DNA of 64,000 nucleotides, from positions 310,001-374,000 of the forward strand of contig NZ_JAUOTN010000001.1 in NCBI RefSeq assembly GCF_030546575.1, given 5' to 3'. How positions within the stretch are numbered: position 1 is the first letter of the stretch; each line of letters starts with the position of its first letter. This stretch comes from Pontibacter coccineus (GTDB taxonomy: Bacteria; Bacteroidota; Bacteroidia; Cytophagales; Hymenobacteraceae). Below, piece by piece: positions 43,415 through 51,939 of the stretch. The notes beneath the pieces were generated by a model. That model worked only from the letters and a program-made list of their open reading frames with translations, was not told the DNA's origin and ran no database searches. Made by a program: the position numbers and the translations under genes.

Positions 43415-45550
43415 TTAGTTCAAGGAAACATAAGGCTTGTCCGCTATACCCATGGCCGTAGCCGCAGAAGTCAGCTGCTTCAGGGTATTCAGCGTGCCTT
43501 CGTCGGCGCTGCTTTGCATCATCTTCAGCAGGATGGCCGAAACGCTCAGGTTGCGCACGTCGTCGGAGGTCATGCCGAACTGGTTGATGAACTGCTGCAG
43601 GTTTTCTCTGAAGTCCACGTGGCCGCTGCCGTTTGCGTGGAAGAAGGTGTCCTTCACCGTGTTCAGCACTTCGCTGTTGCTTACCAGGCGGTCTACCTGC
43701 TTTCCTTTAGTGATAGAGCCCACGATCTGGTCGAAGAACATGGTCTCGCCACCCACGATGTCGATCTTCGCTGACTTCAGGGCCTCGGAGATCACTTCAG
43801 CCTGCGAGGCAGCAATGTCTTTCTGAATATTGATCTGGGCCAGTTCGATGGCCTTGTCTTTCTCCAGGCGCAGCTTGAACTCTTCGTGCTCTTTGCCCAC
43901 GCCATCGAGTTTGCGCATGGCATCGGCTTTCTCCTCTATACCTTTGGCATCCACGGTGAACTTCTCTCCGATCACACGGGCCTCTGCCAGACCGCGTTTC
44001 TCTTCGGCTGCGGCCAGATTTTCTACCACGGTGGCATTGGCTATACCTTGCTCTTTGGTCACTTTGGCGGTTACCATACCCAGTTTCTCGTCGGCTTCGG
44101 CTTGCGCGTTGGCTTTGGCTTTGATCACCAGCGCCTCCGCTTCTCCTTCCTTCTGACGGGCATGGGCTTTGGCTTCCATCACCTGTGCTTCTGACAATCC
44201 GATGGCTGCTGCCTGTGCTGCCTCGGCTTCGGCCATGGTCTTGATGGCCTGTGCCCGGTTGTTCGAAGACACCTGCTCTGCCTCGGCATCGATCAGCATC
44301 TGCTTGGCACGGAATTCCGCTGCCTGACGGGCTGCTTCGGCACTCTTGATCTCTTTCACTAGTGATTCTTCCGCTTCCTTCTCAGCGTTCTTTATCGCTA
44401 CTGCTTTCACACGATCTGCTTCAGCAAATGCCTTGGTGTCCTTGATCTTTTCTTCTTCCTCCACTACGGCTTTCTCCACGGTCACGCGCTCGCGGATGAT
44501 GCCCTGGATGTTCTTGCGCTCTTCTTCGATGGCTTTTTCCTTCTCGATCTGCGCCAGTGCCACGATGCGTTCTTTCTCGTTCGCCTCCAGCAATCTCGCC
44601 TGCTCTACGCGTTCTGTTTCAATGGCATCCGTACGCTCTTTGCTGCGCTCAGCTACTAAAATCTGGCGGTCACGGTTCTGCTCGGCAATCTTCACTTCTT
44701 CGTCCGTGGCAATGCGGGCTTTCTCTGCTTTCAGGCGCTCTTCGTGGCGCACTTTTTCCATCTCGGCAAACTCACGCGACTTAATGTTGGCAATCTCACG
44801 CTTCTGCTTTTCTTCGTTTTCAGCCAGTTGTTTTTCGAGCTCCAGGATCGTTTCCTGCGCCTCCACGTCCTGCTTCTTAATCGTCTTCTGCTTCTCGCGC
44901 TCGATCAGGTTGGCCTGTACTTTCTGCCTGGCCGTCAGGTCGATGATCTTCTTGATACCCTCGGCGTCGAGGATGTTGTTTTCGTTCAGGTGGGTCAGGG
45001 GCGTTTGCTCCAGGTAGTCGATCGCGCAGTCGTCCAGCACATAGCCGTTCAGGTCAGTACCAATCGTCTGCAGAATCTGGCGCTTGAAATCGTCGCGGCT
45101 CTGGTAGAGGTCCACAAAATCAAAGTGCTTGCCCACCGTCTTCAAGGCTTCGGAGAACTTGGCGTCAAACAGGCTTTCCAGCGCCGAGTGGTCAGAGGCA
45201 CGCTTACAGCCGATGGACTGCGCCACCTGGATCACGTCTTCCGGCGTTTTGTTCACGCGCAAAAAGAAGTTCACTTTGATGTCGGCGCGCAGGTTGTCTT
45301 TACAGATCAACCCTTCGGAACCTGTTCTGGAGATCACGATCGTTTTGAGCGTAATGTCCATCACCTCTAGTTTATGGATAACGGGCACCACAAAAATGCC
45401 CGAGAACGACACTTTCGTATCGCCCAGGCCGGTGCGCACCATGGCCTCGCCCTGGATGGCTTTCTGATACATTTTGATGACGATGGCGATAAAGCCGATC
45501 GCGAATACCGCCAGTATAATGACGATAGACAAGGATAAAGATTCTAGCAT
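43415..45550 (-). CDS. Flotillin family protein (YqiK-like)
   Basis: 711 residues. One N-terminal membrane segment (about 6-26, SIVIILAVFAIGFIAIVI), an SPFH domain (about 30-210, GTRTGLGDTKVSFSGIF-like region, ICKDNLRADIKVNFFLRV), then a ~400-residue charged coiled coil rich in Ala/Glu/Lys and a C-terminal region (GETMFFDQIVGSITKGKQVDRL) typical of flotillins. Flotillins scaffold ordered membrane domains. It starts 5 bp after the NfeD-type gene, the common NfeD-flotillin pair (YqiJ-YqiK in E. coli). Confidence 0.93.
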   Translation of the reverse strand: MLESLSLSIVIILAVFAIGFIAIVIKMYQKAIQGEAMVRTGLGDTKVSFSGIFVVPVIHKLEVMDITLKTIVISRTGSEGLICKDNLRADIKVNFFLRVNKTPEDVIQVAQSIGCKRASDHSALESLFDAKFSEALKTVGKHFDFVDLYQSRDDFKRQILQTIGTDLNGYVLDDCAIDYLEQTPLTHLNENNILDAEGIKKIIDLTARQKVQANLIEREKQKTIKKQDVEAQETILELEKQLAENEEKQKREIANIKSREFAEMEKVRHEERLKAEKARIATDEEVKIAEQNRDRQILVAERSKERTDAIETERVEQARLLEANEKERIVALAQIEKEKAIEEERKNIQGIIRERVTVEKAVVEEEEKIKDTKAFAEADRVKAVAIKNAEKEAEESLVKEIKSAEAARQAAEFRAKQMLIDAEAEQVSSNNRAQAIKTMAEAEAAQAAAIGLSEAQVMEAKAHARQKEGEAEALVIKAKANAQAEADEKLGMVTAKVTKEQGIANATVVENLAAAEEKRGLAEARVIGEKFTVDAKGIEEKADAMRKLDGVGKEHEEFKLRLEKDKAIELAQINIQKDIAASQAEVISEALKSAKIDIVGGETMFFDQIVGSITKGKQVDRLVSNSEVLNTVKDTFFHANGSGHVDFRENLQQFINQFGMTSDDVRNLSVSAILLKMMQSSADEGTLNTLKQLTSAATAMGIADKPYVSLN

Positions 45551-45555
45551 GCGAA

Positions 45556-46182
45556 TTAAATGGTTTGGTAAGGTTCTATGAGGTAAAATTTGTTTTCAGC
45601 ATTGTACTCGAGCACGAGCGCGGTCTCCCCTTTCTGCACGGCGGAGCCCTGGGTCGTTCTGACGTTCAGCAAAAGTGGCGCTCCCGTTGTCTTCACAGCG
45701 GCCTGCCCCAGTTCATAGCCGCTGGCCGGCAGGGTAACCGTACAGATCTGCCCGATGACATTGGCGGCCGATTCGTGCTCTTTTTCCATGGCGGCAAATA
45801 CGCGCACGAAGGGCATGGTCAGGAACTTGGCAACGAACAGCGCGGCCACAAAAGACGGGATCAGGTATAGCCACCCGAGCAGGGTATAGCCGTCGTTGAG
45901 GTAGTGGTTGGCCAAGATCGAGAGCACCCAGAAAGGCAGCGCCAGGAAAGTGAGGAACACCATGAAAGGCACCTTGCCGAGGTTGAAGAAGGCCAAAACA
46001 TTGTTGAGCCAGCTGACGGCCGACACGCCATCGGCATCCACCTCAGGTTCAACGTCCACATCAAAAAAGTCGAGGTCCAGCAAGCCGAAGATAACAGCCA
46101 GCCAGTAGAGCAGCACGAAGGCCAGCAGAGCGGTGGGAATGATGTTGACGGCAGAAAAAGTAGCTTGTAAAAGTTCGTTCAT
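45556..46182 (-). CDS. NfeD-type membrane protein (YqiJ / DUF1449-like)
   Basis: 209 residues from the ATG at 46182 (MNELLQATFSAVNIIPTALLAF); a longer frame upstream starts inside the promoter region. It has three to four membrane segments (about 15-35, 70-95, 105-140) and a C-terminal OB-like beta domain (VIGQICTVTLPASGYELGQAAV, KGETALVLEYNAENKFYLI). NfeD proteins partner flotillins; their genes are paired across bacteria, and this one precedes flotillin by 5 bp. An acidic loop DFFDVDVEPEVDADG lies between the first two segments. Confidence 0.9.
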   Translation of the reverse strand: MNELLQATFSAVNIIPTALLAFVLLYWLAVIFGLLDLDFFDVDVEPEVDADGVSAVSWLNNVLAFFNLGKVPFMVFLTFLALPFWVLSILANHYLNDGYTLLGWLYLIPSFVAALFVAKFLTMPFVRVFAAMEKEHESAANVIGQICTVTLPASGYELGQAAVKTTGAPLLLNVRTTQGSAVQKGETALVLEYNAENKFYLIEPYQTI

Positions 46183-46295
46183 AGGCAAAGTGGGTTGGAA
46201 AAAGTATTGTGCTATAAATATAAAAGAATATTCATAACAAAGCATATACTTTTGCATTTCGCACCCAGAAAAAATGAGAAATGCGCACCATCTGC

Positions 46296-46303
46296 TATCT
46301 TTG
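46296..46303 (+). promoter_or_regulatory. -7 element for the CAT-like gene
   Basis: Exact TAnnTTTG (TATCTTTG, in GCTATCTTTGCG) 50 bases before the ATG at 46354; a second exact match TACTTTTG lies at 46247-46254. No clear -33 box for either. Confidence 0.45.
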
Positions 46304-46353
46304 CGTTGTTGTTTACAAATGGCAGTCCACCGATAAACTGCCCTACTTTATAC

Positions 46354-46998
46354 ATGCAGAGCCGCTACAGCAAAGAAATTATACCAGTCGAAGGATGGGA
46401 TCGCGAAGAAACATTCCGGTTTTTCAGCACCTTCACCCAACCGTTTTTCAACGTACACACAGAGGCTGAAATCACCCCGCTTTATCGATATTGCAAACAG
46501 CACGGCCTGTCGGTATCGCTCGCTTACATGCACGCCACCGTGCTGGCTGCCCGGCAGGTAGAGAACTTTCTGCTGCGCATCGAAAACGGGCAGGTGGTCC
46601 GATATAGCGGACTGGACCTGTCTACTACTATTCTCAAAGACAACAAGCAGATCGCTTTCACCCATTTCCCTTTCCACGAAAAGCTGGCCGATTTCTGTGC
46701 CGAGGGTGCCCGCATCATAGCTGCCGTCAAGCAAAGCACGAAGCTTTTCAACGGTCACCAGGGCGTCGACCTGCTGCACATGACCACGCTGCCCTGGTTT
46801 ACCTTCAAAGGGATGGAGCATGCGTCTACGACCGGCTTCGAAGATCCGGGCGTGCCTAAAATAGGCTATGGCAAACTCGAGATGCGCGGCGACAAGGTAT
46901 ACCTGCCCATCAGCATCGGCCTGCACCACGCCTTGGCCGACGGCTACCACATGCACCTGTTTCTGGAGGAGCTGGCCCATGTGATTGAAAGCTATTGA
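46354..46998 (+). CDS. Chloramphenicol acetyltransferase-like (CatA-fold) protein
   Basis: 214 residues from the ATG at 46354 (MQSRYSKEIIPVEGW); the frame is open further up but that part is not CAT-like. The active-site motif is HHALADGYH, with catalytic His192 and Asp196, as in the HHxxxDG of class A CATs. FTFKGMEHASTTGFEDPGVPKIGYGKL matches the middle of the fold. Many Bacteroidota carry such stand-alone proteins with no proven drug resistance; the acceptor is uncertain. Confidence 0.85.
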   Translation: MQSRYSKEIIPVEGWDREETFRFFSTFTQPFFNVHTEAEITPLYRYCKQHGLSVSLAYMHATVLAARQVENFLLRIENGQVVRYSGLDLSTTILKDNKQIAFTHFPFHEKLADFCAEGARIIAAVKQSTKLFNGHQGVDLLHMTTLPWFTFKGMEHASTTGFEDPGVPKIGYGKLEMRGDKVYLPISIGLHHALADGYHMHLFLEELAHVIESY

Positions 46999-47168
46999 TA
47001 GTAGAAAATGGCGTATTAATTGCGCTATACCTGGCAGGGCAACCGAAGCACTCGGTGTCCCAACGTTTTTCGTAAATTTATCTTGCCGTATATAGTGATA
47101 ACCAATATATTGGGTGGCATTAGGGTCCCGAATCCGAATGATCTATCTTACCTTTAACTCTACCTACT

Positions 47169-48242
47169 ATGTGGCGATCAGTTATCACTGGAACCGGCAG
47201 TTATATCCCAACCGAAGTAAAAACCAACCAGGACTTTACCTCTCATAATTTTTACACCGATCAGAACGAGCCAATCGGGGTTTGTCCGAACATAGTCGTT
47301 GAGAAATTTCAGAAAATAACAGGTATAGCGGAGCGCCGCTATGTGGCTTCGCACCTCACGACTTCCGACATCGCTACCCTCGCCGCTGAAGAAGCTATCC
47401 GCAGCAGTGGCATCGATCCCGAAACGCTCGACATGATCATTGTGGCGCACAACTTTGGCAACGTGATCGAAGGCACCATACAGTCGGACGCCGTGCCAGC
47501 ACTGGCCAGTCGCGTGAAGCACAACCTCAAGATCAAAAGCCCGAACTGCGTGGCCTACGACATCCTGTTTGGTTGTCCGGGCTGGGTGCAGGGCATGATT
47601 CAGGCCGATGCTTTTTTTAAGGCAGGTATGGCCAGGAAGGCGCTCGTGATCGGAGCCGAAACCCTCTCCCGCGTGATCGACCTCTACGACCGCGACAGCA
47701 TGATCTTCAGCGACGGCGCCGGTGCCTCGGTGGTGGAGTACCAGCAGGTGCCCGAAGACGGCAGCGGTATACTGGCCAGTTGTGCCCGCAGCCACAGTGT
47801 GGATGAGGCCTATTATATCAACATGAACAAGTCCTACATGCCGGACGGCGACCCGCGCGTGCGTTACATCAAAATGAAAGGCCGCAAGGTATACGAATAC
47901 GCCATCAAGCTGGTGCCGGAAGCCATGAAGGAATGCCTGGATCTGTGTGGCGTGGATATCAAAGACGTGAAGAAGGTGTTCATCCACCAGGCCAATGAGA
48001 AAATGGACGAAGGCATGATACAGGCGTTATTCAAACTCTACGGCAGACGTGACATTCCGGAGGACATCATGCCGATGAGCATCCATTACTTGGGCAACAG
48101 TTCTGTGGCCACCGTGCCGACGCTGTACGACATTGTGCGCAAAGGGCAGGATGAGAAGCACGAACTCAACGATGGCGACATCATTCTGTTCGCTTCCGTG
48201 GGGGCCGGTATGAACATTAACGCGATCTGCTACCGGGTATAG
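47169..48242 (+). CDS. 3-oxoacyl-ACP synthase III family protein (KAS III)
   Basis: 357 residues, thiolase fold. The catalytic triad is visible: Cys136 in FGCPGWVQGM, His273 in FIHQANEKMDEG and Asn310 in YLGNSSVATVP. It starts WRSVITGTGSYIPTEV. Such proteins condense an acyl-CoA with malonyl-ACP to start fatty acid synthesis; Bacteroidota carry several copies, some in aryl-polyene or branched-chain pathways. No pathway neighbours are here, so the substrate is open. Confidence 0.9.
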   Translation: MWRSVITGTGSYIPTEVKTNQDFTSHNFYTDQNEPIGVCPNIVVEKFQKITGIAERRYVASHLTTSDIATLAAEEAIRSSGIDPETLDMIIVAHNFGNVIEGTIQSDAVPALASRVKHNLKIKSPNCVAYDILFGCPGWVQGMIQADAFFKAGMARKALVIGAETLSRVIDLYDRDSMIFSDGAGASVVEYQQVPEDGSGILASCARSHSVDEAYYINMNKSYMPDGDPRVRYIKMKGRKVYEYAIKLVPEAMKECLDLCGVDIKDVKKVFIHQANEKMDEGMIQALFKLYGRRDIPEDIMPMSIHYLGNSSVATVPTLYDIVRKGQDEKHELNDGDIILFASVGAGMNINAICYRV

Positions 48243-48264
48243 TTTAAAGTTATGCACCTTAATA

Positions 48265-48300
48265 GCAAGGCCTCCCTACAGGTAGGGAGGCCTTGCTGTT
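48265..48300. terminator. Terminator between KAS III and Mut7-C genes
   Basis: Stem GCAAGGCCTCCCTA / TAGGGAGGCCTTGC (14 bp) with loop CAGG; a T-rich tail is on the right. It serves convergent genes. Confidence 0.88.
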
Positions 48301-48308
48301 TTATTCGG

Positions 48309-49037
48309 CTATACCTGCGCCTTTATTCGCCGGATCAACTCCTGCATCCGCTCATAATGCGAGCCTTTCCAGTACACCCGTTTGCATTGCCGGCATTGGT
48401 AAAACTCGTCGAAGTAGAGCTGTGTGTTCGGCGGCAGCTGCTCCAGCACTTCCTGCTTTTCAACCGGCACAATGTGGCCGTTGCAGACCATGCAGCGGGT
48501 GAAAGGCTGGAGCTGATCGCCTAACCGATACCTGCTGATCACTTCCTTCAGCTGCTCCTCGGTTTGCTGGGAGCGCAGCCAGTAGCCGGCAAGTATAGCC
48601 TTGTGCTTGAGCAGGTTCACATCCCGCGTGAGCAGAATGCGTTTCTCTTCGCTGGAAATCTGAACGAGCTCCGGGTCGTGCAGGTGCTGCCCGTATACCG
48701 TGTCAAAGCCCAGCAGGTGCAGGAATCGGGCCAGCGAACCGAGGTGCACATCCAGCACAAAACGCCGCTCCGCTACACCTGTCAGCAACTCCTCCTCCCC
48801 TCCCTCATAAGGATATATTTCTACCTGATCATTTGGCTCAAGCCGATAACTGAAATCTACTTTTTCCCCGTTCACGAGTACTGCATGCACCTCCACATGG
48901 GGCACGCCCATGGCCTCGATCATGTCCTTGACCGTTTGGTGTGCCGCGAAGGTATAGGGGATAACGGTATGGCGCTGGCGGGGCCGCAGAAAGTCATTCA
49001 GGGAGCCGTAAAACCGGAAAAAGGCGCTATGGGACAT
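48309..49037 (-). CDS. Mut7-C RNase domain protein with N-terminal ubiquitin-like domain
   Basis: About 242 residues from the ATG at 49037 (MSHSAFFRFYGSLNDFL); an upstream frame exists but reads into two AGGTATA words. Residues ~1-85 are a ubiquitin-like domain (VHAVLVNGEKVDFSYRLEPNDQVEIYP); then a Mut7-C PIN-like nuclease domain (FVLDVHLGSLARFLHLLGFDT, ILLTRDVNLLKHK) and a zinc ribbon (CMVCNG and CRQCKRVYWKGSHYERM). Mut7-C proteins are predicted RNases; the exact target is unknown. Confidence 0.9.
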   Translation of the reverse strand: MSHSAFFRFYGSLNDFLRPRQRHTVIPYTFAAHQTVKDMIEAMGVPHVEVHAVLVNGEKVDFSYRLEPNDQVEIYPYEGGEEELLTGVAERRFVLDVHLGSLARFLHLLGFDTVYGQHLHDPELVQISSEEKRILLTRDVNLLKHKAILAGYWLRSQQTEEQLKEVISRYRLGDQLQPFTRCMVCNGHIVPVEKQEVLEQLPPNTQLYFDEFYQCRQCKRVYWKGSHYERMQELIRRIKAQV

Positions 49038-49080
49038 AAGGCGACAGGTATAGCCAAACAGGTATACGCACCCAAATGTA

Positions 49081-49109
49081 AAAGCGCCCGGGCAAAACCC
49101 GGGCGCTTT
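49081..49109 (-). terminator. Terminator after the outer-membrane receptor gene
   Basis: Stem AAAGCGCCCGGG / CCCGGGCGCTTT with a 5-base loop CAAAA; T-run on the minus strand. Confidence 0.85.
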
Positions 49110-49151
49110 ATCAATTAACAAAAACCAGTCTTAATACACTTACACTCTAAC

Positions 49152-51617
49152 TCAATTTGCTCTTCTTGTCTCCTCTTCAGCACTGCCGGTACGGCGGCGT
49201 GACGGACCAGACTGCGCCTGGCCGAAACGGTAGTTGAAGCTCAGGGTCGCCACCTGCGTATCGCGGCGCTGGAAGAAATTCTCTTCGTAGCGGGCCAGGG
49301 CGGTATAGCCGTTGACTTTATTGGTATAAAACACATCCGCTACGTTCAGCTTCAGGCTCGCTTTTCTGTCCCAGAACTGCTTCTGCACACCCACCGACAT
49401 AAACCACAGCGGGTCTACCTCCAGGAAGCCGTATACCTCGCGGCCGCGGTACACGCCTACCAGTTCCGCCGACCAGTCGTTTGGCAGCTTGATCGTGTTG
49501 TTCGAGTTCAGGTTAAAGGTCGGGATGCCATTGCTCAGGTCGGTGTCCGCCACAAAGCCTTTGTAGTGCCCATAGTAGAGGGTACCGTTGTTCACGCTGT
49601 TGAACCAGTTGCCGATCGAGAAGGGCGCCGTCACGGTCAGGCCATAATAGTCGAGCGAGGCCAGGTTGCGGAAGGTTTGCACCACCAGCTTTTCCCCTTC
49701 CTCGGCCGGCGAGAGCACCTGCACCATCACATCGGCGGTACGGCTGTAACTCAGCTTGGTGATGAAGCGCTGGTCGAAGGTATGGGTCAGCTCAAAGGAG
49801 TAGGATAGCTCCGGCTTCAGGAAAGGGTTGCCCGCCGAGTAAGTGCTGGGGTCCAGGAAGTTCTTGAACGGGTTAAGCTGGTTGTAGGAAGGCCGGTTGA
49901 TGCGTCGGCTCACCGACATGCCTAGGTCATGCTTTTTGTTCAGGCTGTAGTTAACGGCTGCACTCGGAAACAGCTGGGTATAGTTGCGGTCAAATTTCTG
50001 CCCGTCCGTCAGCTGCCTGCCCTTCGCGATGGTGTTCTCCGCCCGGAGCCCCAGCTGCAACCCTGCTTTTTTCCACTTTTTGTTTGCATTCACATAAGCG
50101 GCATTGATGTTCTCGTCATACAGAAAATGGTCACTTTTATCGGTGTCCGGCACGTTGCCACCGTTGCTGCGGTCGTAGAAGGCCAGGTCGTTGTCGGCTG
50201 TCACCAGACTGCTTTTAAGACCCGCTTCAAAGTTGCCTCCGATGCTAGCCAGCGGTTGACGGTAGTCGACGCGGGCAGACTTAATGGTCAGGTCACCGTC
50301 CAGGGTGCCGTACAGCAGGTAAGGGTCGCGGATCTGCTCGTTGCTCAGGTTATAGTAGTTGGTGGTGAAGTTCTGCTCGTCGGTGTTGCGGTACGAAATG
50401 TAATCGACGTCAGCGGTGATCTCCCGGCCCAGGCTGTCGATCGTGTGCTTCAGGTTAAAGTTGTAGGCCTGGTTGCGACGGCCGTGCTCCACATCAGCGT
50501 CCGTCACGAAGGAGGATTCCGCCTGACCGCCTGCGTTGATCACACTGGAGCGGTTGTTCGTGCCACGGTCTATATCCGACGCAAAGCCGCTGGCCACCAC
50601 GCCCAGCACCGTTTTAGGTGACAGAAAGTAATCGGCCCCCACCCTGCCGCTGTGGTTGTTAAACAAAAAGTCGAACCTGTTCTGCTGGTCATAAGCACCG
50701 GTGAAGGCACCGTTTTCGTCCAGGAAGCGGCGGTAAATGTCCAGGTCGTTGAAGTCTTTGCGCAACACATAGTTGTAGCTGCCGAAGAGGTTAAATATCT
50801 TCGTGCGGTGATTCAGTTGCACGCCCTGGTTTGATTTGGCAAAGCGGCCCTGTCCGTAAGAGGCGCTGAGCGTTCCATTCGTGCCCATGCTTTTGTCACG
50901 CTTCAGGCGGATGTCGATAATACCGGAGTTACCGGCCGCGTCATACTTGGCCGAAGGATTGGTGATCAGCTCGATCTTCTCCACGCTGCTGGCCGACATC
51001 CCGCGCAGCATATTGGCGAGCTCCGAGCCCGACATCGGCACCGGCTTCCCGTCCACCATCACGATCACACCCTGTCGGCCGCGCATGCTGATGTTGTCGT
51101 TCTGGTCGATCACCACGCCCGGTGCCTTCTCCAGCACTTCCAGCGCCGTGTTGCCCGCCGACACAATGCTGTTCTCTACATTCAAAACCGTTTTGTCGAG
51201 GTGCTGCTCGATCAGCGGCTTCTGTGCTTCGACCACCACCTCTTTGAGCGCCGTAGCGGACTGGCTCATCAGGATCGGATTCAATTTTAGCGCCTCTGCT
51301 GCGGAGCTTACGTTCACTTCCGCGGGTTTTGACTTACCGAAACCGACCATGCTCGCCACCACTTTATACCTGCCCACGGCTATACCTTCAAACAGGAAAG
51401 CGCCACTTTCGTCGGAGAGCGTCCCCTTCACAAGAGAGGAGTCTGCTGCCTTGAGCAGGAGCACGTTGGCATAGCCCATGGGCTTGTCAGCCGTTTCCAT
51501 CACCTTGCCTGCAATGGTGGCCTGCTGCGCCGAAGCGGAAGAGTAAACAAAGAGAAAAAAAAGCAGCAGGTATACCTTGCCGCTGCATGGAGACTGGAGA
51601 GTTAGCGTTTTTTTCAT
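49152..51617 (-). CDS. Outer-membrane beta-barrel receptor (TonB-dependent-like, OMP_b-brl_3)
   Basis: 821 residues. A signal peptide (about 1-30, ending SSASAQQ) precedes a carboxypeptidase-regulatory-like Ig domain (about 33-120, TIAGKVMETADKPMGYANVLLL), a plug domain (about 130-230, with MRGRQGVIVMVDGKPVP and ELITNPSAKYDAAGNSGIIDI) and a large barrel to the C-terminus. It matches the outer membrane beta-barrel family of Bacteroidota. The ligand is unknown: there is no SusD-like partner next to it. A Gln/Arg-rich tail ends the protein (RRRTGSAEEETRRAN), unlike the usual terminal aromatic residue. Confidence 0.9.
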   Translation of the reverse strand: MKKTLTLQSPCSGKVYLLLFFLFVYSSASAQQATIAGKVMETADKPMGYANVLLLKAADSSLVKGTLSDESGAFLFEGIAVGRYKVVASMVGFGKSKPAEVNVSSAAEALKLNPILMSQSATALKEVVVEAQKPLIEQHLDKTVLNVENSIVSAGNTALEVLEKAPGVVIDQNDNISMRGRQGVIVMVDGKPVPMSGSELANMLRGMSASSVEKIELITNPSAKYDAAGNSGIIDIRLKRDKSMGTNGTLSASYGQGRFAKSNQGVQLNHRTKIFNLFGSYNYVLRKDFNDLDIYRRFLDENGAFTGAYDQQNRFDFLFNNHSGRVGADYFLSPKTVLGVVASGFASDIDRGTNNRSSVINAGGQAESSFVTDADVEHGRRNQAYNFNLKHTIDSLGREITADVDYISYRNTDEQNFTTNYYNLSNEQIRDPYLLYGTLDGDLTIKSARVDYRQPLASIGGNFEAGLKSSLVTADNDLAFYDRSNGGNVPDTDKSDHFLYDENINAAYVNANKKWKKAGLQLGLRAENTIAKGRQLTDGQKFDRNYTQLFPSAAVNYSLNKKHDLGMSVSRRINRPSYNQLNPFKNFLDPSTYSAGNPFLKPELSYSFELTHTFDQRFITKLSYSRTADVMVQVLSPAEEGEKLVVQTFRNLASLDYYGLTVTAPFSIGNWFNSVNNGTLYYGHYKGFVADTDLSNGIPTFNLNSNNTIKLPNDWSAELVGVYRGREVYGFLEVDPLWFMSVGVQKQFWDRKASLKLNVADVFYTNKVNGYTALARYEENFFQRRDTQVATLSFNYRFGQAQSGPSRRRTGSAEEETRRAN

Positions 51618-51939
51618 GTGCCCCTGGTATTTATTTTTTCATAGAATTATTTTGCTTATCCTAGTTGTGTGCCAGATTGTCAAACAACTGATTAATAGCC
51701 ATTTACAAACATTTTTCAGTCCTTTCTCATTCTATAAGTGTCTGGAAATGAGCACCCTGATTTGATTCCGAACACACGCCTGGCAACAGGTATAAGCAAA
51801 AGAGAAAGACGGCAGGTGGATGGTTGCTTTGCGGCAGAAAAAACTAACAGGAGAAGCGGGACTTTAACATATTTTTAACGCTTGCCCGTATAAATTGCCT
51901 AATATTAAGCCGCCATCCCATTCAAACCCACGTCCAAGC
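51618..51939. other. Gene-free stretch between divergent genes
   Basis: 322 bp, AT-rich toward the receptor gene. It should carry promoters for both genes; no clear TTTG/TAnnTTTG pair was found. One AGGTATA word lies near 51788. Confidence 0.45.

Noticed and set aside
46195..46353. Longer N-terminus for the CAT-like protein
   Set aside because: The extra 53 residues overlap a -7 box and the NfeD promoter region and do not resemble the CAT fold.
46354..46998. Chloramphenicol resistance gene
   Set aside because: The fold and HHxxxDG motif are present, but such proteins are common chromosomal acyltransferases in this phylum and no mobile context is seen.
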